Assembly: GCF_025215495.1 (NCBI RefSeq)
Contig: NZ_CP104302.1
Location: 2,852,001 to 2,916,000 of the forward strand
Length of the DNA: 64,000 bases
From: Mycolicibacterium brumae
GTDB taxonomy: Bacteria; Actinomycetota; Actinomycetes; Mycobacteriales; Mycobacteriaceae
Direction: 5' to 3'
Positions 7,816-16,131 of the stretch are shown here, one piece after another (the stretch's first letter is position 1; the number at the start of each line of letters is the position of its first letter). The notes below the pieces were generated by a model that worked only from the letters and a program-made list of their open reading frames with translations, had not been told where the DNA came from and did not search any database. The position numbers and the translations under genes were made by a program.

Positions 7816-9120
7816 CAGCATCACCCCGTTGTCGACGCTGGTCACCCCATCGGCCTCCCACTCGTTGATGTGGTGGGCGTCGCACCACGACGCCGGCCGG
7901 CCGCACCCCGGAAACGCGCACCCGCCATCCCGGGCGATCAGCGCCTTACGGATCCGCGGTGGGAACAAGCGTTGCATCCGGCCCACATCCAACGGCGCCC
8001 CCTCACCGTCGACCACGATGGTGTCGATGGTCGCGTCACACGAGATCAGGGTCGCGGTCTTCTTCGTGACCGGGCCGGTGAACCCCAACTGATCCACCGA
8101 CTGTTCGACGGCTGACCCCCAGCTTGGTGTGGTGGCGGGGCGGATGAGGCTCACGTGGGGCAGGACTCCGCCGGAGGTGGGGCGCTCATACCCGGATAGG
8201 TAGGCCCGGATGACCTGGGCGAACCCGTCAGCACGGCGTTTGCCCACCGGCCGCCGATCTACCGACCCGTCCGGGCCCGGGACCGGCCGGCATAAGGCGT
8301 CCAGGGCGGCGTGCAACTCCTCCCCGGCGACCACATCCAAATCGAAGGATCCGACGATGCGGCCATCGGCGCCCTGGGTCAGGGTCATCTCATTGAGCGC
8401 CTCATCCTCAGCCACCGGCACCGGCGACGCCGGTTTGTCGGGGGTGCGGGCGATCGCGATCGCCCGGGCTTTCTTGGCAACCTCGGCTGGGGAGCTCTGC
8501 ACCATCAACGTCGCGACGACGTCGGCGCGCTGCTGCTCGTCGAGGTCGACCCGAGCCCCGATATGAGCCACACCCACACCGATGGCGTCCGCCAACTCGG
8601 CGCCCATCGCGGCGAGACGCTGCGCTTGGGTGACCGCCGGCAACTCATGGGCCGCGCGCCCGACCCGGGCCAGCCGGTACGCCGTCCCGGGCACCACACC
8701 GAGGCCGGTCAATAACTGCGCCCCGGAGCGTAGATGCCGGCGGGTGGGGACACCGGCGCGTTCGGCGGCGGCGGTCGCCGAGGCCAGCACATGATCGGCC
8801 AGATTCCGCAGACCCACCGCCGCAACCAGCACCGCGTCCAACCTCGGCTCGTCGAACACCCGCGTCGGGTTGTACAGCAGATCGAACAACCGCCGCGACC
8901 CGTCATCACCGTCGGGTGGGCCCGGGACCGACGAACCCGGCGGGGACGAACCAGGTGGCGATGACGTCGGCGGTGCGACGAGCGCTGGCGGCGAGACGGT
9001 CACCGCCGGAGGGCTGGTCGTCGGTGGCGGGGCGAGCTGATCAATCAGCGTCCCCACGAACCCGTCGAGCTCACAAATGAAGGCGTCGAGGCCAACGGCC
9101 TCAGAAACTGTGGATTCCAT
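7810..9120 (-). pseudogene. DUF222/HNH endonuclease (13E12 family), 5' part, interrupted by RIT
   Basis: It encodes a DUF222 domain (start MESTVSEAVGLDAF) with a Pro/Ser/Thr linker near residues 45-75. An HNH core follows: CAFPGCGRPASWCDAHHINEW and GVTSVDNGVMLCR. Just after LCR the frame enters the RIT palindrome and inverted repeat and ends at 7702 with about 36 foreign residues, so the last His cluster (HHH...HHGGW) is lost and sits at 4282-4446. Without it the HNH nuclease is probably inactive. The family includes LexA-regulated mycobacterial repeats, and an SOS box lies upstream. A start 27 bp further upstream (9147) is also possible. Confidence 0.9.
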
Positions 9121-9568
9121 TCGATACCGGACTTCCAACCGTCGCACTGGCTGTGCGATTCACTTAATACAGATGGCCCCCAACGCCCCGACCGAGACCG
9201 GAACCGTTCAAGCCGCGCAATGACATCGAGCGGGCGCGAAGTTTCCCTCCCCGGAAAACTTCTTGTCGAACATACTTTCGATTGTACGCTCCGTCGGCGA
9301 CACCGGCAACATTGCGAGGGATGTCACTGAAACCGCTGATCAGAGGTACTTTTTCGACCACAACCGCACCCTACTCCGACCCTCCGACAAGTCACCGACC
9401 ACGGGTTTGAGGCTTCAACGCCAGAGCGATCCCGATGGGAGCGGCAAGCACGGTGCGGACAGGCGGGCTACCGGTGCCCCACACGCAAACCCCTGCCCGG
9501 CAGTGCCGGCAGAATCAAGCCGTCGTCAGCCCTATCGCGCCCGCCACCGGAGGACTACCGTCGGAGCC
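9121..9568. other. 448-bp divergent intergenic region
   Basis: The region lies between the start of the HNH gene (minus) and the lipoprotein gene (plus). It contains an SOS box at 9266-9281 and is less GC-rich near 9230-9370. Several reading frames cross it, but none has a credible start or protein character. Promoters for both genes must lie here. Confidence 0.6.
9266..9281. promoter_or_regulatory. LexA-type SOS box
   Basis: The sequence TCGAACATACTTTCGA matches the mycobacterial/Gram-positive LexA consensus TCGAAC-N4-GTTCGA at 11 of 12 defined bases. It is 145 bp upstream of the HNH gene start. Members of the 13E12 family are known LexA targets in mycobacteria, which supports the assignment. 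Confidence 0.75.
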
Positions 9569-10324
9569 ATGGGCGAACTAACGATTACGCGCAAGGTCGG
9601 AGCCGCATTGGCTGTCGCATCGCTGATCAGTGGAGTCACCGCGTGTAATTCTGGCACCTCCGGCGGCCCGGAGCCGACCACCACGACCTCGACAACCTCC
9701 ACCGAGGCCGAGCCACTCACCGGGTTCCTGGAGCCCACCAGCGGCACCGAGGGCAAGGTGACCTACCAGGCGGATCTGCCGCAGGTGCGCGGCGGCGAAC
9801 CCGCGGTGCGGGACAAATTCAACGCCGATATGAAGGCCGCGCTGGACAAGTACCTGCAGCCCACCGAGGACAACCGATCGGTGACCGTCGCCCCCGGCGC
9901 GCTGGTCGATGAGGTGAAATCCGAAGTGACACACGTCGGCACCGGGTCGGTGTCCGGAGTGCTGATCCTCAACATCTCCGTCGAGCAGGCGGCACACCCG
10001 TTCAACGAGGTCGCAACCACTGTCATCGACGCGCGCACCGCGGACCCGATCAACATCGCCACCCTGTTCACCGACGAAACCGTCGGTCTGACCGCGCTCG
10101 TCGACGCCATCAAGACCGAGATGGCCGCTGACGAGCGGTTGGCCAACCAGCCACCGCCGGACGCCACCCCCGAAGCGCTCAGCCGCTGGGTCGCTGACGA
10201 CGACGGACTGGAGATCTACATCCCCGTCGCCCATGTACTCGGCGACTACTACGAGATCGGTGTGGAGTGGGATGCCCTCGCGCACGTGCTCGCCCCGGGA
10301 ATCCGGGAGACGCTAAGCACCTGA
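9569..10324 (+). CDS. Lipoprotein with DUF3298/RsiV-like domain, 251 aa
   Basis: ATG 9569 gives a lipoprotein signal peptide with lipobox VTAC (Cys26), followed by a Thr/Ser-rich linker (about 30-48). The rest resembles the DUF3298/RsiV-like fold shared with MPT64-type mycobacterial proteins: a region around DARTADPINIATLFTD and a C-terminal YYEIGVEWDALAHVLAPG block. It is probably anchored on the outer face of the membrane. Enzymatic activity is not evident. The frame is open back to 9263, but only the 9569 start gives the signal peptide. Confidence 0.75.
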   Translation: MGELTITRKVGAALAVASLISGVTACNSGTSGGPEPTTTTSTTSTEAEPLTGFLEPTSGTEGKVTYQADLPQVRGGEPAVRDKFNADMKAALDKYLQPTEDNRSVTVAPGALVDEVKSEVTHVGTGSVSGVLILNISVEQAAHPFNEVATTVIDARTADPINIATLFTDETVGLTALVDAIKTEMAADERLANQPPPDATPEALSRWVADDDGLEIYIPVAHVLGDYYEIGVEWDALAHVLAPGIRETLST

Positions 10325-10331
10325 GCGAAGG

Positions 10332-10679
10332 TCATTCGCAGTTGTCGCGCGGCAGCAACTCGATGACCGCAGTGCCCTGCGGACACTTCAGCATCGCCCA
10401 AGGATGTTCTGCCAGTTGACGATCCACCAACTCGCAAATGTCCAATAGGTGGTCGATCTCGTGGAGGAAGTCGATGCCCAGCTGGTGCGCCGCCTCCTCG
10501 ATTCCGCAGCCGAGTGTGATCGCGCCGTCGCGGGAGTCGCCGTCGAGGAAGTCCCCTTCGGCAACTCGTAATTCGGGCCGTCCGTCCGTCCGCGGTATCC
10601 ACCGTATGCGGCATCCGACGTCGTGGAAGCCCGGCATCCGCGGATCCGGATCGATGTAGCAGCTCGTGTCGTATGCCAT
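10332..10679 (-). CDS. Hypothetical protein, 115 aa
   Basis: The start MAYDTSCYIDPDPR at 10679 is preceded by GGGGAGGAG, an excellent ribosome binding site. The protein is acidic, has several Cys residues (about 7, 22, 57, 81, 102, 114) and no membrane segment. I do not recognise a family. It is convergent with the lipoprotein gene (7 bp between stops) and divergent from the beta-CASP gene. Confidence 0.6.
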   Translation of the reverse strand: MAYDTSCYIDPDPRMPGFHDVGCRIRWIPRTDGRPELRVAEGDFLDGDSRDGAITLGCGIEEAAHQLGIDFLHEIDHLLDICELVDRQLAEHPWAMLKCPQGTAVIELLPRDNCE

Positions 10680-10750
10680 GGCGGCTCCTCCCCGGCGTTC
10701 GATCGCCAACTGGACCAAGCATGGCGCCGCCCACCGACAAGTCCCTTCGA

Positions 10751-10798
10751 CAGCCGGATCCGCAGCCCGAATCCGCAGCCGGATCGACAACCGGAATC
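10751..10798. repeat. Four degenerate 12-13 bp tandem repeats
   Basis: Units resembling CGCAGCCGGATC begin at 10751, 10761, 10774 and 10786. They lie in the divergent promoter region between the 115-aa protein and the beta-CASP hydrolase and could be regulator binding sites or simple slippage products. Confidence 0.7.
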
Positions 10799-10841
10799 AG
10801 AGATCCTCCACCACCACGCGACGCTCTGCCAGACTGGAATC

Positions 10842-12233
10842 ATGCCTCCCAGCGCCAGGCCCCAGGACGAACCGAAACTCACGCTGAGCTCCCTGGGGGC
10901 CGCCAGCACCGTCACCGGATCCAAGCACCTGCTGGAGTCCGACGGCAGACGCGTCCTCGTCGACTGCGGATTGTTCCAGGGTCTGAAGAACCTGCGTGAG
11001 CTGAACTGGAAGCGGCTGCCGGTCGAGGCCGACGGCATCGACGCGGTCGTCATCACCCACGCCCACCTCGATCACACCGGCTATCTCCCGCGCCTGGTGC
11101 GCGACGGCTACCGGGGCCCGATCTACTGCACCCCCGCCACCGCCGCGGTCGCCGAGATTATCCTCCGAGACAGCGCCTACCTGCAGGAGCGCGAGGCGGA
11201 TCTGCTCAATCGGCACCACGCCACCAAACACGCCCCGGCTCAGCCGCTGTACACCAGCGACGACGCCGAGCAGGCGATCAAGCAGTTTCGGACCCGGCCG
11301 TTCGGCCAGGAGTTCACTCTGCCCGAGGGCCCGACGGTCACCTTCCGCCGCGCCGGCCACATCCTTGGCGCCGCGACCGTCGACCTCGCTTGGCAGGGCC
11401 GGCGCATCGTGTTCACCGGGGACCTGGGTCGCTACGACGATCCGCTGATGTTCGACCCCGAGCCGGTGCCGGCTGCGGACTACCTGGTGATGGAGTCAAC
11501 CTACGGCGACCGGATCCACGAACAAACCGATCCACTGGACATTCTCGCCGCCATCATCGATGAGACGGTGTCCCGCGGCGGCACGATCGTCGTTCCGGCC
11601 TTCGCCGTCGGTCGCGCGCAGATGCTGCTCTATCTGCTCTGGCGGCTGCGCCGCGCGCACCGTCTTCCCAACATCCCGGTGTACATGGATTCCCCGATGG
11701 CGATCAACGCCAGCAACCTGCTGAGCACCTTCGCCGACGATCATCGGCTCAGTCCCGAGATCTATGAGGAGATGTGCGACATCGCCACCTACGCGCGCGA
11801 TGTCGAAGAGTCCAAACTGATTTCGGCCAGCAACGATCCGAAGATCATCATTTCCGCGAGCGGGATGGGAACCGGCGGACGAGTGTTGCACCACCTCAAG
11901 GCGTTTGCGCCGGATCCACGTAACACCATCATGCTGACGGGCTACCAATCCCCAGGCACCCGGGGTCGCGCGATCGCCGACGGTGCGCCGCAGGTGAAGA
12001 TCTACGGCGAATGGGTCCCGATCAAGGCGCAGGTCGCGAATCTGCGGATGCTTTCGGCGCACGCGGACTCCAACGAGCTCATCCGCTGGGTCTCCGGTTT
12101 CACCACGGCGCCCCGGCGAACGTTCATCGTTCATGGCGAACCACAGGCCGCAGAGACCTTGCGATCACGGCTCAAGCGTGAACTCGGCTGGGAGGCAACC
12201 GTTCCCCGCCAGAACCAGCTGTTCGAGCTCTAA
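10842..12233 (+). CDS. MBL-fold / beta-CASP RNA metallo-hydrolase, 463 aa
   Basis: The metallo-beta-lactamase core carries THAHLDHTG (about residue 73), AGHILGA, FTGDLGRYDDP and a C-terminal HADSNELIRW and IVHGE. The beta-CASP insert shows VPAFAVGRAQ, YMDSPMA and SASGMGTGGRVLHHL. This is the architecture of CPSF73-like bacterial exo/endoribonucleases (YSH1 type) involved in RNA processing. ATG 10842 was chosen because the family begins with a short tail before LSSLGAASTVTGS. Its stop overlaps the stop of the convergent NERD helicase by 4 bp. Confidence 0.9.
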   Translation: MPPSARPQDEPKLTLSSLGAASTVTGSKHLLESDGRRVLVDCGLFQGLKNLRELNWKRLPVEADGIDAVVITHAHLDHTGYLPRLVRDGYRGPIYCTPATAAVAEIILRDSAYLQEREADLLNRHHATKHAPAQPLYTSDDAEQAIKQFRTRPFGQEFTLPEGPTVTFRRAGHILGAATVDLAWQGRRIVFTGDLGRYDDPLMFDPEPVPAADYLVMESTYGDRIHEQTDPLDILAAIIDETVSRGGTIVVPAFAVGRAQMLLYLLWRLRRAHRLPNIPVYMDSPMAINASNLLSTFADDHRLSPEIYEEMCDIATYARDVEESKLISASNDPKIIISASGMGTGGRVLHHLKAFAPDPRNTIMLTGYQSPGTRGRAIADGAPQVKIYGEWVPIKAQVANLRMLSAHADSNELIRWVSGFTTAPRRTFIVHGEPQAAETLRSRLKRELGWEATVPRQNQLFEL

Positions 12234-13879
12234 ATCCCCAGCTGCCAGGCCAACTCCGGGCCACCCACTTCCCGAATGAATTCCGGGTCTCCGCACACCA
12301 CCAGCTGATCGCGCGCCCGGGACAGCCCGACGTACAGTCGCTCGCGGGAGCGGTCCCGCACGCCGGTCTCGTTCACCACCAGCACGACGGCCCGACGCTC
12401 CAGGCCCTTGAAGCCGAGGACGTGCCCGTAGAACACCTGCTCGGCGTCCCAGAAGCTGTCCCAGTACGACGTGTTGCCGTCGGCCTGGCGTTCCACTTGC
12501 TCGGGATGCCTGCTCCCGGTGACCAACAGGGCGAGGTCTTCGGGGCGCCACCCTTGCTCCAGCAGCCATTCCACGTGATCGTCGCCTACGTCCATGGCCT
12601 GGTCGGCAGGGCAAGCGACGAACTTCACCGACGGCCCATCGCCTCCGCGCAACCGCATCGGGTGATCGACCAGCGGCTGGAAGGCCTTTCCGATCTGGCG
12701 GGTGTTGCGCAGATTGTGGTCGAGCACCAGCGGGACCAGCGGCACCGGAGGTGAACCATGTCGGTCGAAGACCCGCTGGCCTTCATCGGTGAACACGTAC
12801 AGACCGCCGGTCTCCTCGTCGCGCAACGCGCCCAGCAGCGGTTCCCACCAGGCGTCGGCGAAGTCCTGCGCCTCGTCGACGACGATCGCGTCGAAGCGGT
12901 GCCCATCGTCGAGATCGGCTGCCAGCGAGGCCATTTCACGGGGTAGTTCTTGCTCCCAAAACCGTGCGGTGTCCGCGTTGCGCAGCGTCTCGTCCGGGCC
13001 GGCCGGCGCGCCCCAGGTCTTGCCGAGGTCGTGGAACTCCCCGACATAGGCCGGCTGCTGATTGCGCGGCCATCCGGCGGTCACCCGTTCCAGATAGGAC
13101 GCCAGTCCGTGCGAGTAGCAGACCAGCGCGACACGTTTCCCCTCGCGCGCCAACCGTCGGGCCTGCTCCATCGCCAGGAAGGTCTTTCCACTGCCAGCCC
13201 CACCCCGGATCTCTACGCGGTTCAGCAACTGGATGGCGCCCAGGATCATGGACTGCTGCTCGGTGAGAATGTCTGCCGCACTCTCGTTTTCGACGGCCCG
13301 CGACACCACCCCGGCCTGGGGTAGCCCGCGTCCGCCGAAAGCCACCTGGAGTTGGTCGATTCCGTCCCCGGTCAGCAGCGGCCGGTCGAGTTCCTGATCA
13401 AGCAGGACCCTGCGGAGCTTTCCGACGATGTCGTCGAGGTCGGTTCGGTCGATCACCTTCCAGCGTGGGCAATCCGCCAACGCGAATCCCTCCGGCAGTT
13501 CGGTGTTGGGCAGCACCACCACGTGATCCCAACGCAGCCGGCCCTGGGTCCAGCGCGGGTCCGACTCGACGAAGCTGCGCAGCGCGTAGCACGCGTCGCG
13601 GGCCTGGCGAACCGGCTCGATGCAATGCTCCTGCCCTCGGCGGATCTGCCGCCAGTTGGTCCCGTCGTGCCAGACCTGGCCGCCCTTGACCTCGAGGCAG
13701 ACGATGCCGGCGCCCTCGATGGCGACGACGAAGTCGACCTCGTGGTCCTTGAGGTGGTCGGTGACGCGCTTGCCGGCGACCAGCACGTCGCCGGAACCCA
13801 GCTGCTGGTTCAGCAGCGTCCACACCTGGCGCTCGGCCCCGTTGGCCAGCCGCGGCTCGCCTCCACGAGCATTCGACAC
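12230..13879 (-). CDS. NERD-domain UvrD-like DNA helicase, 549 aa
   Basis: The N-terminal 120 residues form a NERD (nuclease-related) domain: AERQVWTLLNQQL, then EVDFVVAIEGAGIVCLEVKGG, the PD-(D/E)xK-like core. A superfamily-1 helicase follows with Walker A RGGAGSGKTFLA (about 233), motif II VVDEAQDF, a LDHNLRNTRQIG region and a C-terminal VLGFKGLERRAVVL and YVGLSRARDQL. It is probably a DNA repair or defence helicase-nuclease. GTG 13879 is preceded by GAGGGG. The open frame runs on upstream to 14689, but only over the opposing gene. Confidence 0.85.
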   Translation of the reverse strand: MSNARGGEPRLANGAERQVWTLLNQQLGSGDVLVAGKRVTDHLKDHEVDFVVAIEGAGIVCLEVKGGQVWHDGTNWRQIRRGQEHCIEPVRQARDACYALRSFVESDPRWTQGRLRWDHVVVLPNTELPEGFALADCPRWKVIDRTDLDDIVGKLRRVLLDQELDRPLLTGDGIDQLQVAFGGRGLPQAGVVSRAVENESAADILTEQQSMILGAIQLLNRVEIRGGAGSGKTFLAMEQARRLAREGKRVALVCYSHGLASYLERVTAGWPRNQQPAYVGEFHDLGKTWGAPAGPDETLRNADTARFWEQELPREMASLAADLDDGHRFDAIVVDEAQDFADAWWEPLLGALRDEETGGLYVFTDEGQRVFDRHGSPPVPLVPLVLDHNLRNTRQIGKAFQPLVDHPMRLRGGDGPSVKFVACPADQAMDVGDDHVEWLLEQGWRPEDLALLVTGSRHPEQVERQADGNTSYWDSFWDAEQVFYGHVLGFKGLERRAVVLVVNETGVRDRSRERLYVGLSRARDQLVVCGDPEFIREVGGPELAWQLGI

Positions 13880-13991
13880 ACGGATCCCCTCGCCCTGGCT
13901 ATGACGGCTTTCAGCGAGGCTATCGAATGCCCGACCTGCGCGGACCGCGACCCGCACTACCATCGATGACAAGCTGCTGTGGGAGGCGTCA

Positions 13992-14897
13992 ATGATCCGG
14001 ATGGTCGTTCCGGTGCTGCTGGTCATCGGGACCTTCGTGCTCGTGTACATGGCAATGGGGGCGCTCGGTGGCTCGAAACAGCCATTGGGCCCGGCCCCGG
14101 CCACCCCGAAGGGGGCCCTGAGCTCGACCCAGTGGACGGTGCTGTCGCTGACGGGACTGCTCGCGTTCAGCGGCGCCATCGCTCTCGCGATTCTCACCGA
14201 CGGGTTCTGGTGGGCGATTCCGGTCGCCGCCTGGATCGCCGGACTGATCGCCACCCGACGGTCGGCCAAGAGCCGCGGGGTGAAGGCCGAAGCGGAGGAA
14301 CAGGCAGCGCAGGAGGCGCACATCGACGAGCTCAGCAAGCCGGAACGGGTGCTGCTGGAGAACGCCGAGGCCGCCGTCAAGCGCATCCAGAGCACCGAGG
14401 CCGCGCAAGCCGGTTGGCTCGGCGATCCCGCGGATCTGGACTTCAGCGCGGACCTGCAGTTCATCGCCAACAACACCGCGACCGCACGCCGGTTGCGCAA
14501 TCTCATCTTCGAGCTGGGCGAAATTCCGAATCCCAGCCCGGCGGATCGCACCTTGATCACCGATGCCGAACGTGAAATCGACAGTCTGGCGGTGCATTCC
14601 ATCGAGCGAACCCGCCTGCTCGAGTCGTGCGCGGAGAAGGCCGAACGGATCGACGAGTCGCTGCGCGAGGATCGGGAGAACGAGCGCAACGAGTTGCACC
14701 GCGACGAGGTGCGAGCCCGGATGTCGGCCCTGCTCTACGGCACCGGCAGCGGCGCCGGCACGGCTAGCCCGACCAGCACGCCCTCGGCATCCGCGGACCG
14801 CGTCGTCGCGCTGACGGCGGCGTTCCAGGAGCTCAAGGACACCATCGACTTCGACCGGACCGCCGCGGGCATGATTCCTCGGGACCTCGACCGCTGA
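13992..14897 (+). CDS. Membrane protein with cytoplasmic coiled coil (paralogue of 45314-46105)
   Basis: The 301-residue protein has hydrophobic segments at about 4-25, 48-68 and 70-86, followed by a long charged helical region (90-245) and a low-complexity Ser/Thr/Ala linker. Its middle, QAGWLGDPADLDFSADLQF through CAEKAERIDESLREDRE and ARMSALLYG, is recognisably shared with the membrane protein at 45314-46105 (DGWLG...DFSADL, RRIDESL, LHGMLYG). No known domain is recognised. It starts 112 bp from the divergent helicase gene. Confidence 0.7.
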   Translation: MIRMVVPVLLVIGTFVLVYMAMGALGGSKQPLGPAPATPKGALSSTQWTVLSLTGLLAFSGAIALAILTDGFWWAIPVAAWIAGLIATRRSAKSRGVKAEAEEQAAQEAHIDELSKPERVLLENAEAAVKRIQSTEAAQAGWLGDPADLDFSADLQFIANNTATARRLRNLIFELGEIPNPSPADRTLITDAEREIDSLAVHSIERTRLLESCAEKAERIDESLREDRENERNELHRDEVRARMSALLYGTGSGAGTASPTSTPSASADRVVALTAAFQELKDTIDFDRTAAGMIPRDLDR

Positions 14898-14915
14898 GCA
14901 ATCCCCGCGCAGCCA

Positions 14916-14952
14916 GGCCGGCGCACTCAGTCCGCGCGCACTCACGCCGGCC
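14916..14952 (+). terminator. Hairpin with 8-bp GC stem, weak candidate terminator
   Basis: GGCCGGCG at 14916-14923 is exactly complementary to CGCCGGCC at 14945-14952. It lies 18 bp after the stop of the coiled-coil membrane protein. The loop is long (21 nt) and no T-run follows. Confidence 0.35.
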
Positions 14953-15036
14953 ACCCATTTACCCGGTTCCTGTGAAAAACCTGAGCACGGCGCCCTAAGG
15001 TGGCGTAAGTCCACTTCTACTTGGGGGGTTCCCGTC

Positions 15037-15231
15037 ATGGTCCGTGTGTTGTCCGCTTCCGCCCTCGCCATCGGAGTGCTGGGAGTGACCGCCGCGCCCG
15101 CGGCGGTGGCCGCGCCTTACAAGAACTGCTCCGAGGCCCGCGCCAACGGCGACACCGACATCCCGTCGTCCAGCGACAAGTACGGCAGCCACCTGGACAG
15201 GGACGGCGACGGCATCGGTTGCGAGTCCTGA
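15037..15231 (+). CDS. Excalibur calcium-binding domain secreted peptide, 64 aa
   Basis: The protein has a signal peptide (residues 1-26, ending AVAAP) followed by a complete excalibur domain: YKNCSEARANG then HLDRDGDGIGCES with the DxDxDG calcium loop and two Cys. A strong GGGGGG Shine-Dalgarno lies 9 nt upstream. Excalibur domains often accompany secreted nucleases, and here the next gene is an SNase-type nuclease that overlaps this one by 13 bp, so the pair is probably coupled. Confidence 0.88.
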   Translation: MVRVLSASALAIGVLGVTAAPAAVAAPYKNCSEARANGDTDIPSSSDKYGSHLDRDGDGIGCES

Positions 15232-15749
15232 TCCGCGCGCTGCTGGCAGCCCTGCTGCTGACCGGGCTGGTCAGCTGCTCCACGCGGGCCACCGCCGAAG
15301 TCGTCGACACCACCGCCGTCGTGCTTCGGGTGGTCGACGGCGACACCATCGACGTGCGCGACGACAACCGCGGCCGGCTGCGCATCCGGGTGCTCGGCAT
15401 CGACACTCCGGAGACCAAGAAACCCCGATACACCGTCGGCTGCTGGGGTCCGGAGGCGACCGCGTTCGCCCAAGAGCAGCTGCTCGATCAGCGGGTGGCC
15501 GTCGTGTACGACGACACCCAGGACCTGCACGACCACTACGGGCGCACGCTGGCCTACCTGGTCAAGGCCGACGGCTGGGACTACTCGGTGGAGGCCGCGC
15601 GGGCCGGGACGGCGCACGCCTACATCTACGATGACAACCCGGTGCAGCGGTACCCGCTGATCGCGGCCGCCGAGGCCGAGGCCCGAGCAGCCGGGCGGGG
15701 TCTCTGGGGCCCGCCCTGCAACGGCAACACCGAATCGGTCCGGCGCTAA
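15219..15749 (+). CDS. Thermonuclease (SNase-family) lipoprotein, 176 aa
   Basis: The SNase domain shows VVDGDTIDV, RIRVLGIDTPETKKP (catalytic Arg/Asp/Glu region), YGRTLAYL and AGRGLWG. The best start is TTG 15219, giving a hydrophobic signal with lipobox LVSC (Cys20). There is no ATG or GTG in the right place. It overlaps the end of the excalibur gene in a different frame, which suggests translational coupling. Family members are calcium-dependent nucleases cutting DNA and RNA. This one would be tethered outside the membrane. Confidence 0.8.
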   Translation: MRVLIRALLAALLLTGLVSCSTRATAEVVDTTAVVLRVVDGDTIDVRDDNRGRLRIRVLGIDTPETKKPRYTVGCWGPEATAFAQEQLLDQRVAVVYDDTQDLHDHYGRTLAYLVKADGWDYSVEAARAGTAHAYIYDDNPVQRYPLIAAAEAEARAAGRGLWGPPCNGNTESVRR

Positions 15750-15759
15750 GGAGGCCAGT

Positions 15760-16131
15760 GTGGCCACGGCAATCATCATCGTCTCCGCGGTGTTCTTCGC
15801 CGGCATGGGCGTGGTCGCGATGGTCACCCCGGACGGCACGATGAAACCGTTCGGGACGGTGCTCCCCCAGTCCACCGCACGCGCCGAGATCCGCGCGGTC
15901 TACGGCGGGTTCGGGTTGGCGATCGCCGCGGTGCTCGGCTACGCCGCCGCCACACCGGGCCCGGTGCGCACCGGGATCCTGCTGACCGTCGGCGCGGCGA
16001 TGGCCGGGATGGCGATCGGGCGGGTGGTGTCGGCGTTCATCGACGACCGAACCCCGTTCTACCCCAACTGGTTCTACGCGCTGGTCGAGGTCGTTATCGC
16101 GGCCCCACTGTTCTTCGTGGCCTGCGGCTGA
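15760..16131 (+). CDS. DUF4345-family membrane protein, 123 aa
   Basis: GTG 15760 is preceded by AAGGAGG at 15748-15754, so the start is firm. Four hydrophobic helices span the protein, with the family signature STARAEIRAVYGGFGLAIA around residues 37-56 and a GRVVSAFIDD loop. The function of DUF4345 is unknown. Its 3' end overlaps the end of the opposing monooxygenase gene by 58 bp. Confidence 0.8.
   Translation: MATAIIIVSAVFFAGMGVVAMVTPDGTMKPFGTVLPQSTARAEIRAVYGGFGLAIAAVLGYAAATPGPVRTGILLTVGAAMAGMAIGRVVSAFIDDRTPFYPNWFYALVEVVIAAPLFFVACG

Noticed and set aside
10623..10841. N-terminal extension of the beta-CASP hydrolase
   Set aside because: It overlaps the divergent 115-aa gene and a tandem repeat; family members start close to the LSSLGAASTVTG block.
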